Assembly: GCA_020059465.1 (NCBI GenBank) | Contig: JAGVBZ010000011.1 | Span: 18,013-82,012 of the forward strand | From: Brevinematales bacterium | Lineage (GTDB): Bacteria; Spirochaetota; Brevinematia; Brevinematales; GWF1-51-8 | Length of the DNA: 64,000 bases | Direction of reading: 5' to 3' | Part shown: positions 42,437-51,653 of the stretch, in pieces | Layout of the letters: the number at the start of each line of letters is the position of its first letter | Numbering within the stretch: position 1 is the first letter of the stretch | Position numbers and translations under genes: made by a program | Notes under the pieces: generated by a model | Told to the model about the DNA's origin: nothing | Database searches by the model: none | The model's input: only the letters and a program-made list of their open reading frames with translations

Positions 42437-43385
42437 TGTCAATATGGCAATATCCGTAAGGATTTTTTTCAAGGTACCGCTGATGGTATTCCTCCGCGAG
42501 ATAAAACTCGCCCGCTTTTACAAACTCGGTGACGATCTTCTTACCCTTCCTGAGTTCCTGCTGTTTAAGGGCGTCCGTTTGCGCGGCGGTTTTCTGGACA
42601 TCCGACAGATAAAATACCGCCGAGCGGTACTGGGCGCCTATATCGTTTCCCTGACGGTTCAGTGACGTCGGATCGTGAATTTCCCAGAAATGGCGCAGAA
42701 GCTTATTAAAACTTACAACAGCGGGATCGTATTCGATCCACACAGTCTCGGCATGCCCTGTACGTCCGTCGCATACCTCACGGTAAGACGGGTGCGGGAG
42801 TTTGCCGCCGATATAGCCGACACGTGTATCGATCACTCCTTTCACCTTCCGGAAATAAGCCTCGACGCCCCAGAAGCATCCCGCCGCGAATATGGCGTTC
42901 TCGCTTACCCGTCCGGACTTATGGTACTCCGCGGGGAACAGGTAAAGGTATTCTGAGTATCCGCCGGAATCAAGGTTTTCCGCAGGAATGAATCGCAGCG
43001 ACGCTGAATTGATGCAGTAACGCCGCCCGGTAGGCTCAGGCCCGTCGTCGAATACATGCCCCAGATGCGAGCCGCCATTGCGGCTCCGTACTTCTATACG
43101 GCGCATACCGTGGGAATCGTCAGCATTCTCGATTATTTCGGTTTTTCGCAACGGCTTTGTGAAACTCGGCCATCCCGTACCGGAATCGAATTTATCCAAC
43201 GAACTGAAAAGGGGTTCGCCGGAAATTACGTCGACATAGATACCGGGCTTTTTATTATTCCAATACTCGTTATGGAACGGCGGCTCGGTTCCCCCGCATT
43301 TTACAATTTCATACTGGGCGGGGGACAATCTGTCCTTCAATTCAGGAGGGACTTTGCATACAGTATTTTCCTGATAATCCAACAT
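42414..43385 (-). CDS. msrAB: Methionine sulfoxide reductase MsrB-MsrA fusion
   Basis: 323 residues. MsrB occupies 1-140 ([10 protein letters not shown] at 66-75, catalytic Cys in [10 protein letters not shown]124), and MsrA occupies 160-320 ([13 protein letters not shown]170). The B-then-A order is the less common one. MsrB lacks the two zinc-binding CxxC pairs, as in non-zinc forms. It repairs both R- and S-sulfoxides of methionine. The MsrA part has no C-terminal resolving cysteine that I can see except CHIDIS near the end. Cytoplasmic: no signal peptide. Confidence 0.94.
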   Translation of the reverse strand: MLDYQENTVCKVPPELKDRLSPAQYEIVKCGGTEPPFHNEYWNNKKPGIYVDVISGEPLFSSLDKFDSGTGWPSFTKPLRKTEIIENADDSHGMRRIEVRSRNGGSHLGHVFDDGPEPTGRRYCINSASLRFIPAENLDSGGYSEYLYLFPAEYHKSGRVSENAIFAAGCFWGVEAYFRKVKGVIDTRVGYIGGKLPHPSYREVCDGRTGHAETVWIEYDPAVVSFNKLLRHFWEIHDPTSLNRQGNDIGAQYRSAVFYLSDVQKTAAQTDALKQQELRKGKKIVTEFVKAGEFYLAEEYHQRYLEKNPYGYCHIDISTAEED

Positions 43386-43460
43386 TTGCAGCCTCCATAG
43401 GTATTATAATATAAATATACTCTTTATGGAGTGGAATATCAAGTAAAATGGTAGGAATAT

Positions 43461-43949
43461 TTACTGGATGCGGAGGCCTTTACTCTGCACGGAGAGAAGA
43501 ATGGCGTATCCGTTCACGAGAGGATATACTTCCCCCGCGATATTTTCGCCGGGCTTGAGCGATTCCAGCCAGTTTCCCGGCAGGATGACGGGGAATTCCC
43601 CGATCAGGTATCGTTCGACATCGCCGCGTTTGGTATGCACCTTTGCGATACTGTATTTGCCCTCGATAGGTATGGCATGCATTTCGGGAACATGCAGGAA
43701 TGTATGGCTGCGGATATTGAACCACGCCATTACTGCGAGAATATTGCCCACTCCGAGCAGGATAAAGAAACGGATATCGCGGTATCCTTGAATGATGAAA
43801 TAAAGGGATATCAGGTCGGCTGCGACGATTATACAGAATAACGCGATTGTCAGGTTTTTCCCGCGTTTCTGGTGGGGAAACATGATGGTACGAATATGTT
43901 CAAATTCGGCGGGCGAAAGAGGCCTGCCGGGCGGAAGACTGTCTTGCAT
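43461..43949 (-). CDS. Two-helix membrane protein, unknown function
   Basis: 162 residues. A hydrophilic start (FEHIRTIMFPHQKRG), two membrane helices (about 33-52 and 59-75), then a beta-rich soluble C-terminal part (HTKRGDVERYLIGEFPVILP). The arrangement resembles small membrane proteins with an OB-like domain. It lies alone between msrAB and the WD40 lipoprotein. No function assigned. Confidence 0.6.
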   Translation of the reverse strand: MQDSLPPGRPLSPAEFEHIRTIMFPHQKRGKNLTIALFCIIVAADLISLYFIIQGYRDIRFFILLGVGNILAVMAWFNIRSHTFLHVPEMHAIPIEGKYSIAKVHTKRGDVERYLIGEFPVILPGNWLESLKPGENIAGEVYPLVNGYAILLSVQSKGLRIQ

Positions 43950-43985
43950 AAAAACCTCGCAATATATTAGGTGGCTGAGAGTGTG

Positions 43986-45011
43986 TTACTTGACGCCGAA
44001 CTCCCTGATAAAAACACCGGCTGATGTCCAGAGTTTAACCGTTTTATCTGCGGAACCGGTCGCGATAAATTTTCCGTCGGGACTGAACGCTACCTGCAGG
44101 ACTGCGCCCGAATGCCCGGAGATGACCCCGATGGTCTTGCCGTCGAGGCTCCATAGCCGCACGGTTCCGTCGCGCGATGCGCTCGCAAGAGTTTTTCCGT
44201 CGGGACTCCATGCGACATCTTCGACCCCGTCGGAATGACCTGTCAGATTTAGCGTTACTTTCCCGTCATATGTCCAGACTTTTATAGTTTTATCCTTCGA
44301 ACAGCTTGCGACGGTTTTTTTATCCGGGCTGAACGATACGCCCTCGACATAATCGGTATGATTGGTAAAAACGAGCAGGCAGACGCCCTGTTTATTCCAC
44401 AGGCGAACGGTCTTATCGACCGACCCCGATGCGATCAATTTCGAGTCAGGACTGACCGCGATACTGGACGCAATACTTTTATGACCCGCAAATTCGCCGA
44501 GCAGTTTACCCTTCAGGTCCCATATTTTTATAAGCCCGTCCCATGCGGCGGTCGCCATAAACGTCCCATCGGGACTGAATTCTATCTCGGAGATATACGA
44601 CGGCTGGATCGGCAGAGCAAACTGAATGACGCCCGCGCTTGTCCAGAACTGCACGAACTTGTCCCATCCGCTGGACGCGATATATTTACCGTCGGGGCTG
44701 AACGCCACTCCGCTGATGGGCGCGCTATGTACGGCGAGGGATTTGATAAATTTACCGTCGATCGACCAGAGTTTCACCTTCTTGTCCGCGGAACCGGTCG
44801 CGATTATTTTCCCGTCGGGACTGAACGCAAGCGCGGTGACCATCCCCTCGTGTGACGACGGCTTAACGGGAGTGACAACCGTCTGCTGGGTGACTACAGT
44901 AATTGTATTATTGGTAACTCCCGGAACAGGCTTGACTCCCCCGCCTCCGCAGGAAACAAGCATCCCGAAAGACGCGATTAAAACCGTGTAGACCGCGATC
45001 ATATTTTTCAT
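43986..45011 (-). CDS. WD40-repeat lipoprotein
   Basis: 341 residues. A lipoprotein signal with Cys at the lipobox (LVSC-GG, near residue 21), then a Thr/Val-rich linker. Seven WD40 repeats follow, from HEGMVTALAFSPDGKIIATG to HSGAVLQVAFSPDGKFIATG. Seven repeats close a full propeller. Export of a WD40 protein to the envelope is unusual in most bacteria but seen in several. It should bind proteins. No start or stop problems. The next gene upstream, on the plus strand, has its own promoter. Confidence 0.9.
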   Translation of the reverse strand: MKNMIAVYTVLIASFGMLVSCGGGGVKPVPGVTNNTITVVTQQTVVTPVKPSSHEGMVTALAFSPDGKIIATGSADKKVKLWSIDGKFIKSLAVHSAPISGVAFSPDGKYIASSGWDKFVQFWTSAGVIQFALPIQPSYISEIEFSPDGTFMATAAWDGLIKIWDLKGKLLGEFAGHKSIASSIAVSPDSKLIASGSVDKTVRLWNKQGVCLLVFTNHTDYVEGVSFSPDKKTVASCSKDKTIKVWTYDGKVTLNLTGHSDGVEDVAWSPDGKTLASASRDGTVRLWSLDGKTIGVISGHSGAVLQVAFSPDGKFIATGSADKTVKLWTSAGVFIREFGVK

Positions 45012-45074
45012 AGTTCCCCTCCTTAAACAGTATATTATCCATTAAAAACCGAAAAAATACAAAATTCGGAAAGG

Positions 45075-45102
45075 TTGACATAGCGGAATATTGCTATATA
45101 AT
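45075..45102 (+). promoter_or_regulatory. Sigma-70 promoter for thioredoxin-ankyrin gene
   Basis: TTGACA (45075-45080) and TATAAT (45097-45102), 16-bp spacer, 25 bp before the start codon. Confidence 0.75.
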
Positions 45103-45127
45103 ATTAGACTTAAATGCGAGGAAGACA

Positions 45128-46195
45128 ATGAGACAGATCATCCTATTACTATTCACATTCATCCCGGCTATCGCCGGAGCGGTACAACCGTCGAAGGATT
45201 TCCGGTACATCGACGTGATCAGCGGGAAGACGAACAATTTCATGCAGGTAAAGGGCAAGGTAATCATAGTGAACCTGTTTGCGACATGGTGCCCGCCGTG
45301 CAGACAGGAACTCCCGATCCTCAACCGGATTGCAGTCGAATATTCCGAATATGTGATCGTGATAGCGGGAGCTCTCGATAATGTAACCGAAGATGTGTTG
45401 AAGGATTATGCGAAGAACCGGGGATTGACCATTCCCGTCTTTTTTGCTGAAAAGGCGGATTCAAAATGGTGGGATAACCCTTCCGCGATACCGTTGACCT
45501 ATATCATCGGGACTAATTTTCAGGTGGCCGAAACCGTTTACGGCGCGAAAAGCTACGAGACCTATGCGGAACTCCTGAAGAAAGTTCTCCCGAAAAAGAC
45601 GGTCAACATCCTGTCGCCGTTGGATTCCTCCCTTCTCCATGCCGCGAAGTTCGGGAATTATGAAGAACTCCAGGAATTTATCAAACAGGGCGCAAAGATC
45701 ACGGCGATGGACGATAGTACGAATACCCCATTGCATCGCGCCGCGGCATACGGGCATCTGAAAATCGTTCAGTACCTGGTGGAACTGGGCGCGGATATTC
45801 ACCAGAAGGCATGCTATGGGGCGACTCCGCTTCTCGAAGCATGCAAGTATGGGAAAACCGATGTCGTGAAATACCTGATTTCCGCCGGTTCCGACGTCAA
45901 TACTGAAGATGTATATGGTGCGTCTGCGCTTCATTGGGCGGCGATGGGCGGGTATTCCGAGATCATAGACTCGTTAATCGGTGCGGGGGCAAAAGTGAAT
46001 GCCGAGGACGAGTTTTACCGCACCCCCCTGCATTACTCCGCATACTCCGGTGAAATCGACGCGCTGCAGCTTCTTTTAAAAAAGGGCGCAGACCTCAATA
46101 TGCGCGATTCGGGCGGCAATACCCCGTTTATGTACGCGAAGGATCAGAACAAGAAGGAAGTGATCGAGTACCTTTCGTCAATCGGCGCGCCGTAA
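45128..46195 (+). CDS. Exported thioredoxin-like (TlpA) protein fused to ankyrin repeats
   Basis: 355 residues. Signal peptide (QIILLLFTFIPAIAGA). The thioredoxin-like domain (20-155) carries WCPPC (54-58) in a typical TlpA context (IIVNLFATWCPPCRQELP). From about 164 come six ankyrin repeats (for instance NTPLHRAAAYGHLKIVQYLV and RTPLHYSAYSGEIDALQLLL) to the end. The fusion suggests a periplasmic disulphide oxidoreductase that recognises its client through ankyrin repeats. I know no described protein of this make-up. Own promoter. Confidence 0.9.
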   Translation: MRQIILLLFTFIPAIAGAVQPSKDFRYIDVISGKTNNFMQVKGKVIIVNLFATWCPPCRQELPILNRIAVEYSEYVIVIAGALDNVTEDVLKDYAKNRGLTIPVFFAEKADSKWWDNPSAIPLTYIIGTNFQVAETVYGAKSYETYAELLKKVLPKKTVNILSPLDSSLLHAAKFGNYEELQEFIKQGAKITAMDDSTNTPLHRAAAYGHLKIVQYLVELGADIHQKACYGATPLLEACKYGKTDVVKYLISAGSDVNTEDVYGASALHWAAMGGYSEIIDSLIGAGAKVNAEDEFYRTPLHYSAYSGEIDALQLLLKKGADLNMRDSGGNTPFMYAKDQNKKEVIEYLSSIGAP

Positions 46196-46365
46196 ATCCC
46201 CCTAACGATTTATTCATTGACAATTCGGCATATTCAGCCTACAATAGTGCTTGGGCGGTGTGAAATTCTCAAAAATAATATATATTTATAGTATTTTACT
46301 ATTATATCCCGCCCGGCGGCCACTTTTCATTATAGCATCAAAGTGGCCAGATATGAGGAGGCGGT

Positions 46366-48120
46366 GTGCAGGAAAAAGTCATCAATCCGGAGTTGCGGGC
46401 TGAATCCGAAGTTTATATGAAGATCGCGAAGCTGCTCCAGAAGAAACGCGATGCCAAAGCGAACGCGAAAGTTCAGGAAATCATCGCAAGCGGGATTCCC
46501 ATTGAAGAGAAACTTGCCCGGATCGAACTGATCGATAACGAGGAACTCCTCAAGAAAAAAAAGATTATCACACCTCAAGCCGCCGAGGCGCTCCTCAGCA
46601 CAATTAAAAAACCTATCCGCCGAAACGGGTTTTTTATCTATATGATGCGGGATTACCGGAGAATCCGCGAGTTCGGCAAGGCCACCGGACTGCTGAATGC
46701 CTCGCTGATTCCCCCGAAGGTCGGAATTAACGTGAAAGAGATTCTCCCGCTATTGGGATCGTTCCAACGCGATGTAGCGATTATTTTACCGATCATCGAT
46801 TTTGTACTCGAGAGCGGGTGGATGATTCTTGATAAAAACGATTATAACCTGATCGCGGAATTTAAAAAGCTATGCGAAGCAATCAAACAGGTGATTGTGA
46901 CATCGATGTCCCCGCGCGCGCTTCTGGATGCGTTCAGCGCGGTGGAAACCTATTACCTTCTCTGTAATTATATGCCGGAGTACCCGGAAATCATTATATC
47001 AAGCATCCGTCACGTCCTCCGGTCGAACCAGCGGCCGGAGGGAAAGATCGCGGCGGCGACCACTATTGCGCGCAGGCTCCTTCAGCAGAGCGCGGGATCC
47101 CAGCCGCTGTTTCACCTGATCATGTCGCTTAATATGGCGGAATACCGGCGGTTTCTTACTTTAAAAGACCTCATTCTGATACAGCCGCAGGGAGTGATCT
47201 CCAATTTCGATTATAACTGCGGCGACGATGTGAAATGCAGGATTCAGCAGTTTATCCGCGATAATTCATCCAATCTGGATATTCTGATGAAAGAGAAATT
47301 CGATGTGGAAAAAGTCCGGCGGTTTCTGCGCGAGTTTTCCCAAAGGTCGCAAAGCCCCGATGATAACGAACGCTATGATTTTCAGTTGATCGAGACGTTC
47401 TACGAGCCGAAGAAACCCGGCACCCAGTACCGTTTCGCGCAGGATAAGGATAATATGGCGGCGTTCGCGATGAATTTTTTTAGCCGTTATCTCGACGAGT
47501 TTGAAGATTTCCTGATCGACAGGGTTCCTATCGACGATTTCGGCCTTGTGAAAGTGTTCGATTCCGAGTGTTTCAGCCTCGAGGTAAACCGTATCCGGAA
47601 TACCCTCGGCAAACTGTCGAAACTGGTATTTGCATGCCCGCATCTGACCCGGCAGCGATATTTCCTTTTTAAGCAGATCAATCGCGACATATCCCCGTCA
47701 CCCCAGGAACTTGCGGCTATGCAGTTCGCCGAGGAGTTGACGGATATTGTGATCACTGTCGGCGAAAAGATAGGGCATATCATCATGAATCATCAGTTCG
47801 ACCCGAACCTTGTTGTCATACCGGATAATCTCCGGCCGATCGAACCGGCGTTCAGTTCGCAGAACGCGTTCTCCCTCCCGTACTGGGAGAAAAAGATACA
47901 GTTCGACGGATACCTCAAGGGAATGGTATTCCGGGACGCCCTTTCGCGCGTACCGTCCCTCGGCTTCCTGTCCGGAATTTATTTCTATAATTCTCATCTC
48001 CACGCCCTGCTTGAAAAAGAAAAGAAGATCGACAACGCGATCTTCGAGATCCGTGAGCGGCTGGAGAAGGTGACGGATGTTATCACAATGGAAAAATTGA
48101 AGAACAGGTACGCTTTCTGA
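46366..48120 (+). CDS. Large spirochaete-type conserved protein, paralogue 1
   Basis: 584 residues from GTG at 46366 (GAGGAGGCG upstream). No signal peptide; the sequence is helical with some hydrophobic segments but no clear membrane helix. It is a paralogue of the following gene: IIASGIPIEEKLARIE against IIASQLRLEEKIQEIR, AEYRRFLTLKDLI against AQYRRFIKFRELI, and VGEKIGHIIMN against FGEKIGGICLS. It seems to belong to a large conserved spirochaete family of unknown function (possibly DUF5312; not verified). The gap to its paralogue is 22 bp. Confidence 0.72.
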   Translation: MQEKVINPELRAESEVYMKIAKLLQKKRDAKANAKVQEIIASGIPIEEKLARIELIDNEELLKKKKIITPQAAEALLSTIKKPIRRNGFFIYMMRDYRRIREFGKATGLLNASLIPPKVGINVKEILPLLGSFQRDVAIILPIIDFVLESGWMILDKNDYNLIAEFKKLCEAIKQVIVTSMSPRALLDAFSAVETYYLLCNYMPEYPEIIISSIRHVLRSNQRPEGKIAAATTIARRLLQQSAGSQPLFHLIMSLNMAEYRRFLTLKDLILIQPQGVISNFDYNCGDDVKCRIQQFIRDNSSNLDILMKEKFDVEKVRRFLREFSQRSQSPDDNERYDFQLIETFYEPKKPGTQYRFAQDKDNMAAFAMNFFSRYLDEFEDFLIDRVPIDDFGLVKVFDSECFSLEVNRIRNTLGKLSKLVFACPHLTRQRYFLFKQINRDISPSPQELAAMQFAEELTDIVITVGEKIGHIIMNHQFDPNLVVIPDNLRPIEPAFSSQNAFSLPYWEKKIQFDGYLKGMVFRDALSRVPSLGFLSGIYFYNSHLHALLEKEKKIDNAIFEIRERLEKVTDVITMEKLKNRYAF

Positions 48121-48142
48121 CGATATATAGGGATAATCGGCG

Positions 48143-49969
48143 GTGAAGAAAGGAGGAGGCATGCAGAAGGAGGCGAAGCCGGGCGCACCTCAATCTGTTC
48201 AATCGGAAACCCAGCAGCAATTGCAGATCCTCGATCTTATAAAAAAGCAGCGGTCGCCCGAAGATGACCGGAAGGTACATGATATCATTGCGAGCCAGCT
48301 TAGGCTTGAGGAGAAGATCCAGGAAATCCGAAAAATCGACCAACCCGATTCCCCCGCTCCTGCGGCCGCCAAAGAAAAATCCGACGCAACTCCTCCCCCC
48401 ACATTGGAACTGATCCGTATCGACAACCGTGAATATATCCGGCATAATCTGCGCATGATGCAGAAAAATATGTCGCGCAATAAATTGATCCGTTATGTAC
48501 TCTATGATTTCTGGCGGCTAAAGAATTACGGGAAGAAATTAAATCTTTTCACCGCGATGCTTTTTCCGCCAAAGGTCTTGCTGAACAGGTCAATCGCCGA
48601 GGGGGTGCTGATTATACAGGAGGAAACATCAAAAATACTCCCGTTGGTCTATTTCGCGTCAGAGGTCGGATGGCTTCATCTCGGAAAATATGAATATAAT
48701 CTTTTAACAAAGCTGAAGGAATTCTGCGAAACGATCATGAAAATCGATGCGATACCCGTGAAAAAACATATTCCCCCTGATCGGTTCAACGATCTCCGGA
48801 AGGCGCTTATAGCGTGCAACTACGACGAGGCATACCCCACGATGATCGTAAATTCGCTGACGGCGGTTCTGAATCAATATGTAAAGACAAAGCCGAGATC
48901 GGAAATTACCGGAAATATCGCGTTCGCGCTGATGGTAGAATCCGCCGGTTCATCGTGCCCATACACACTGGTAGTCGCGGCCGCAATGGCTCAATACCGC
49001 CGGTTTATAAAATTCCGCGAATTGATTAATCCGGTCGACGGCGGTGTAATCAGCGACTATGATTTCGACTGCGACGAGAAGACACGTTCAAAGATCGACG
49101 CCCATATCTATATCGTTACTAAAAAAATCGAGAGTCTTCTGGAGGAACGTAAAAAGGTCGAACGAATCAATTTTTTTGTCAATCAGTTTGTTCCCGCTAT
49201 CAATGCCGATAGGGGCAGCTACGATTTTCATCTATTTGTGGAATTCTACGAAGCCGGAGCGGGAGTGGAGAAGTTCCAGTTTATTCGGGACAACGACGAG
49301 ATCGCTATATTTGTTATCAATTACTTCAAGCGCTTCTTCAGCGAATTTGAAAAACTTTTATCGGACGCGGTGGAATTAGAGAGCGAGGGGATGGTGCGGT
49401 TATTCAGTTTCGAGATCGCGAATACCGAACTCACGCACATCAATAACGTACTCCATGCGCTGAATAAGAAGCTCTTTTCATGCCCCTCCTTATCGCGCAA
49501 ACGCTTCATGCTGCTGAGAGATAAAAAACAGCCCGAGGTCGCGTCTCCCGAGGAATCGTTCATCCTGCATATTGTCGACGAACTCAACAGGGTAATGGTC
49601 GCGTTCGGGGAGAAGATCGGCGGGATTTGCCTCAGCCATTCGAAAGAACCTACGCCCGGAGAAGAACACCGCATCCTTAAACTGATCGATCCGTCCGTGT
49701 TTATCGGGAAACGTTTCGAACTGTATTACTGGGATCGGATGATCCTCTCCCCCGGATATATGCGCGGAAAAAAATTGGGCCGGATACTGAATACCATCGC
49801 GTCGCTGTGTTTTCTTTTCCCGCTTTATTTCTTAGACCAGAAATTATTCAGTTTTATCGAAAAGGAACATGAGATACAGGATAAGTTAAAATCGGCAAAG
49901 GAAGAGCTGGAGCATGTTACCAATCCGGCGGCGTTTATGGGAATAAAAAATAAATATCATCTCAAGTGA
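48143..49969 (+). CDS. Large spirochaete-type conserved protein, paralogue 2
   Basis: 608 residues from the GTG at 48143 or an ATG at 48161 (AAGGAGG sits between the two, favouring 48161). It has the same layout as the upstream paralogue plus a Pro/Ala-rich stretch near residue 70 (DSPAPAAAKEKSDATPPP). The shared C-terminus (YYWDRMILSPGYMRGKKLG, then LEHVTNPAAFMGIKNKYHL) matches the upstream LEKVTDVITMEKLKNRYAF. A tandem duplication that has since diverged considerably. Followed by gpmA 6 bp later, so possibly a three-gene unit. Confidence 0.72.
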   Translation: MKKGGGMQKEAKPGAPQSVQSETQQQLQILDLIKKQRSPEDDRKVHDIIASQLRLEEKIQEIRKIDQPDSPAPAAAKEKSDATPPPTLELIRIDNREYIRHNLRMMQKNMSRNKLIRYVLYDFWRLKNYGKKLNLFTAMLFPPKVLLNRSIAEGVLIIQEETSKILPLVYFASEVGWLHLGKYEYNLLTKLKEFCETIMKIDAIPVKKHIPPDRFNDLRKALIACNYDEAYPTMIVNSLTAVLNQYVKTKPRSEITGNIAFALMVESAGSSCPYTLVVAAAMAQYRRFIKFRELINPVDGGVISDYDFDCDEKTRSKIDAHIYIVTKKIESLLEERKKVERINFFVNQFVPAINADRGSYDFHLFVEFYEAGAGVEKFQFIRDNDEIAIFVINYFKRFFSEFEKLLSDAVELESEGMVRLFSFEIANTELTHINNVLHALNKKLFSCPSLSRKRFMLLRDKKQPEVASPEESFILHIVDELNRVMVAFGEKIGGICLSHSKEPTPGEEHRILKLIDPSVFIGKRFELYYWDRMILSPGYMRGKKLGRILNTIASLCFLFPLYFLDQKLFSFIEKEHEIQDKLKSAKEELEHVTNPAAFMGIKNKYHLK

Positions 49970-49975
49970 GGCATC

Positions 49976-50647
49976 ATGGGAAAGTTAGTATTGGTCAGGC
50001 ACGGGCAATCGATGTGGAACCTGAAGGATATTTTTACCGGATGGGTCGACGTCCCGTTATCGCAGAAAGGAGTAGAGGAAGCGGTCCGCGCGGGAAAAGA
50101 ACTGTCGGGCATCGGATTCGATGTGGTTTATGTATCAACTCTGGTACGGGCGATGGAGACCGCAATGCTGATACTTGCGGGCAGCGATTCCCGGAAAACC
50201 CCTGTGGTTGTGCATGAATCCGGAAAAATGTCTGAATGGGCGCGTATCTATTCGGAGGAGACTGAGAAAGACATCCTTCCGGTGCATACAGCATGGCAGC
50301 TCAACGAGCGTTACTACGGAGAACTGCAGGGATTGAATAAGGCGGCTACCGCGAAGAAGTTCGGCGACGAGCAGGTCAGGCAATGGCGGCGGAGTTACGA
50401 TATTCCTCCTCCGAACGGCGAGGCGTTGAAGGACACCGCCGAAAGGACGATCCCGTTTTTTACCGACGTCATTATGCCGGTTGTACGGAAAGGGAAAAAT
50501 ATTCTCGTCAGCGCCCATGGGAACAGTCTGCGCTCGATTATCATGCATCTGGATACACTGAGTAAAGATGAAGTATTGAAGCTGGAACTCCCGACGGGAG
50601 AGCCGGTTATATATGAATGGACTGGAAATGCGCTTGTAAAATCATAG
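49976..50647 (+). CDS. gpmA: 2,3-bisphosphoglycerate-dependent phosphoglycerate mutase
   Basis: 223 residues. Interconverts 3- and 2-phosphoglycerate in glycolysis. Catalytic RHG motif at 8-10 (H9, LVRHGQSMWN), E in LNERYYGELQG, second His in SAHGNSLR. The Arg pair in VSTLVRAMETA binds phosphate. It is somewhat shorter than E. coli GpmA (250 residues), like other shorter dPGM members. The start overlaps nothing; the gene is 6 bp after the spirochaete paralogue. Confidence 0.93.
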   Translation: MGKLVLVRHGQSMWNLKDIFTGWVDVPLSQKGVEEAVRAGKELSGIGFDVVYVSTLVRAMETAMLILAGSDSRKTPVVVHESGKMSEWARIYSEETEKDILPVHTAWQLNERYYGELQGLNKAATAKKFGDEQVRQWRRSYDIPPPNGEALKDTAERTIPFFTDVIMPVVRKGKNILVSAHGNSLRSIIMHLDTLSKDEVLKLELPTGEPVIYEWTGNALVKS

Positions 50648-50771
50648 AAAAGCCCTGCTTTGTACTATGAAAATAAAAATTTTAGGGTAAAATACCGATT
50701 GGGGCTTTACAGAACTTAAAAATTATATATAATAATAGATGGAAAATATTGGATATTATTTGGAGAAATAA

Positions 50772-51161
50772 ATGGACGGAATGGATTCCGATATATCAAT
50801 CAGCATAAGAGTTGAGGAGAAAGGCCCGATAGTTGTCTTTTTCCTCGGCGGAACGCTTGAAATAATGAACAGCCTTCAATTAGAGAAACAGATTGAGGAA
50901 TACCTTCAGAAATCGTATAAATATTTTATATTCGATTTGGGTTCGGTCAGTCATCTCAGCAGCAGCGGTATCCGTGTATTTGTAACAACAATGCGTCTTT
51001 TAAACGATATCGAAGGAAAGATGCTGATTTGTAACCTAAGTCCTATTGTACACAGGATGTTTGTCGCGATAGAACTCATGGAGATATTTGAAATTGTGGA
51101 TACGCTCGACGAGGCAGTGAAGATTATCGAGGATTTCAATCAGGAAAAAGCAAAAAATTAA
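50772..51161 (+). CDS. STAS-domain anti-sigma-factor antagonist
   Basis: 129 residues, a single STAS domain. The phosphorylatable serine lies in FDLGSVSHLSSSGIRVF (S63-S65), as in SpoIIAA/RsbV proteins. It would release a sigma factor from its anti-sigma kinase in the cytoplasm. No kinase or phosphatase partner is adjacent. It stands alone, before the acidic protein. Start ATG; weak GGAG upstream. Confidence 0.86.
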   Translation: MDGMDSDISISIRVEEKGPIVVFFLGGTLEIMNSLQLEKQIEEYLQKSYKYFIFDLGSVSHLSSSGIRVFVTTMRLLNDIEGKMLICNLSPIVHRMFVAIELMEIFEIVDTLDEAVKIIEDFNQEKAKN

Positions 51162-51170
51162 TTTCCGGTA

Positions 51171-51199
51171 TTGACAAATTCAAAAAGAATAACTAAAAT
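51171..51199 (+). promoter_or_regulatory. Sigma-70 promoter for acidic protein gene
   Basis: TTGACA (51171-51176) and TAAAAT (51194-51199), 17-bp spacer. Confidence 0.7.
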
Positions 51200-51256
51200 C
51201 AGTAGCTCAAAATGGTGTGTCGGATTGGGTGTACAAATTGATTTAAGGAGATAATT

Positions 51257-51547
51257 ATGCGGAATGTCATTGAGAACATATGGGTATTGTTCACCCTACT
51301 TTCCGTTAAAACGAAGGATCCTGAGTATAATAAAAAACACGGTTTATCATGGAGTCTTTACGGGGATTCCGATGACGATGATAACGATGATTATGACGAC
51401 GATGCGGATGATGTGGATGACGATGATTACTTTGATGACGAATTTGACGACGATGCGGATGCGGATTCGCTGGATGATCTCTACGAGGACGACGACGAGG
51501 AATTTGACGATGAAGAATGGAACGATGATGATGAGATAGAAGAATAA
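51257..51547 (+). CDS. Small protein with extreme Asp/Glu tail
   Basis: 96 residues. The first 35 residues look ordinary (NVIENIWVLFTLLSVKTKD); the last 60 are nearly all Asp and Glu with scattered Tyr/Phe/Trp. It has its own promoter and an AAGGAG site at the right distance. The DNA is a GAT/GAC repeat-like run, so slippage could vary its length. Acidic tails act as metal (Ca2+ or Mg2+) binders, DNA mimics or chaperone-like solubilisers; none of these can be chosen. Codon use in the tail prefers GAT and GAC. Confidence 0.65.
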   Translation: MRNVIENIWVLFTLLSVKTKDPEYNKKHGLSWSLYGDSDDDDNDDYDDDADDVDDDDYFDDEFDDDADADSLDDLYEDDDEEFDDEEWNDDDEIEE

Positions 51548-51653
51548 TTCGCATATCAAATAATCTGTACGAGGCAATTTTTTATTGATATTTTTATCTA
51601 CTTATGATAACTTATAGTATTGAATTATAGGAAAAACCGATCAGGATGGGAAG

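Noticed and set aside
51306..51577. His/Arg- and Ile/Val-rich frames opposite the acidic protein
   Set aside because: Antisense of the GAT/GAC run; no start context.
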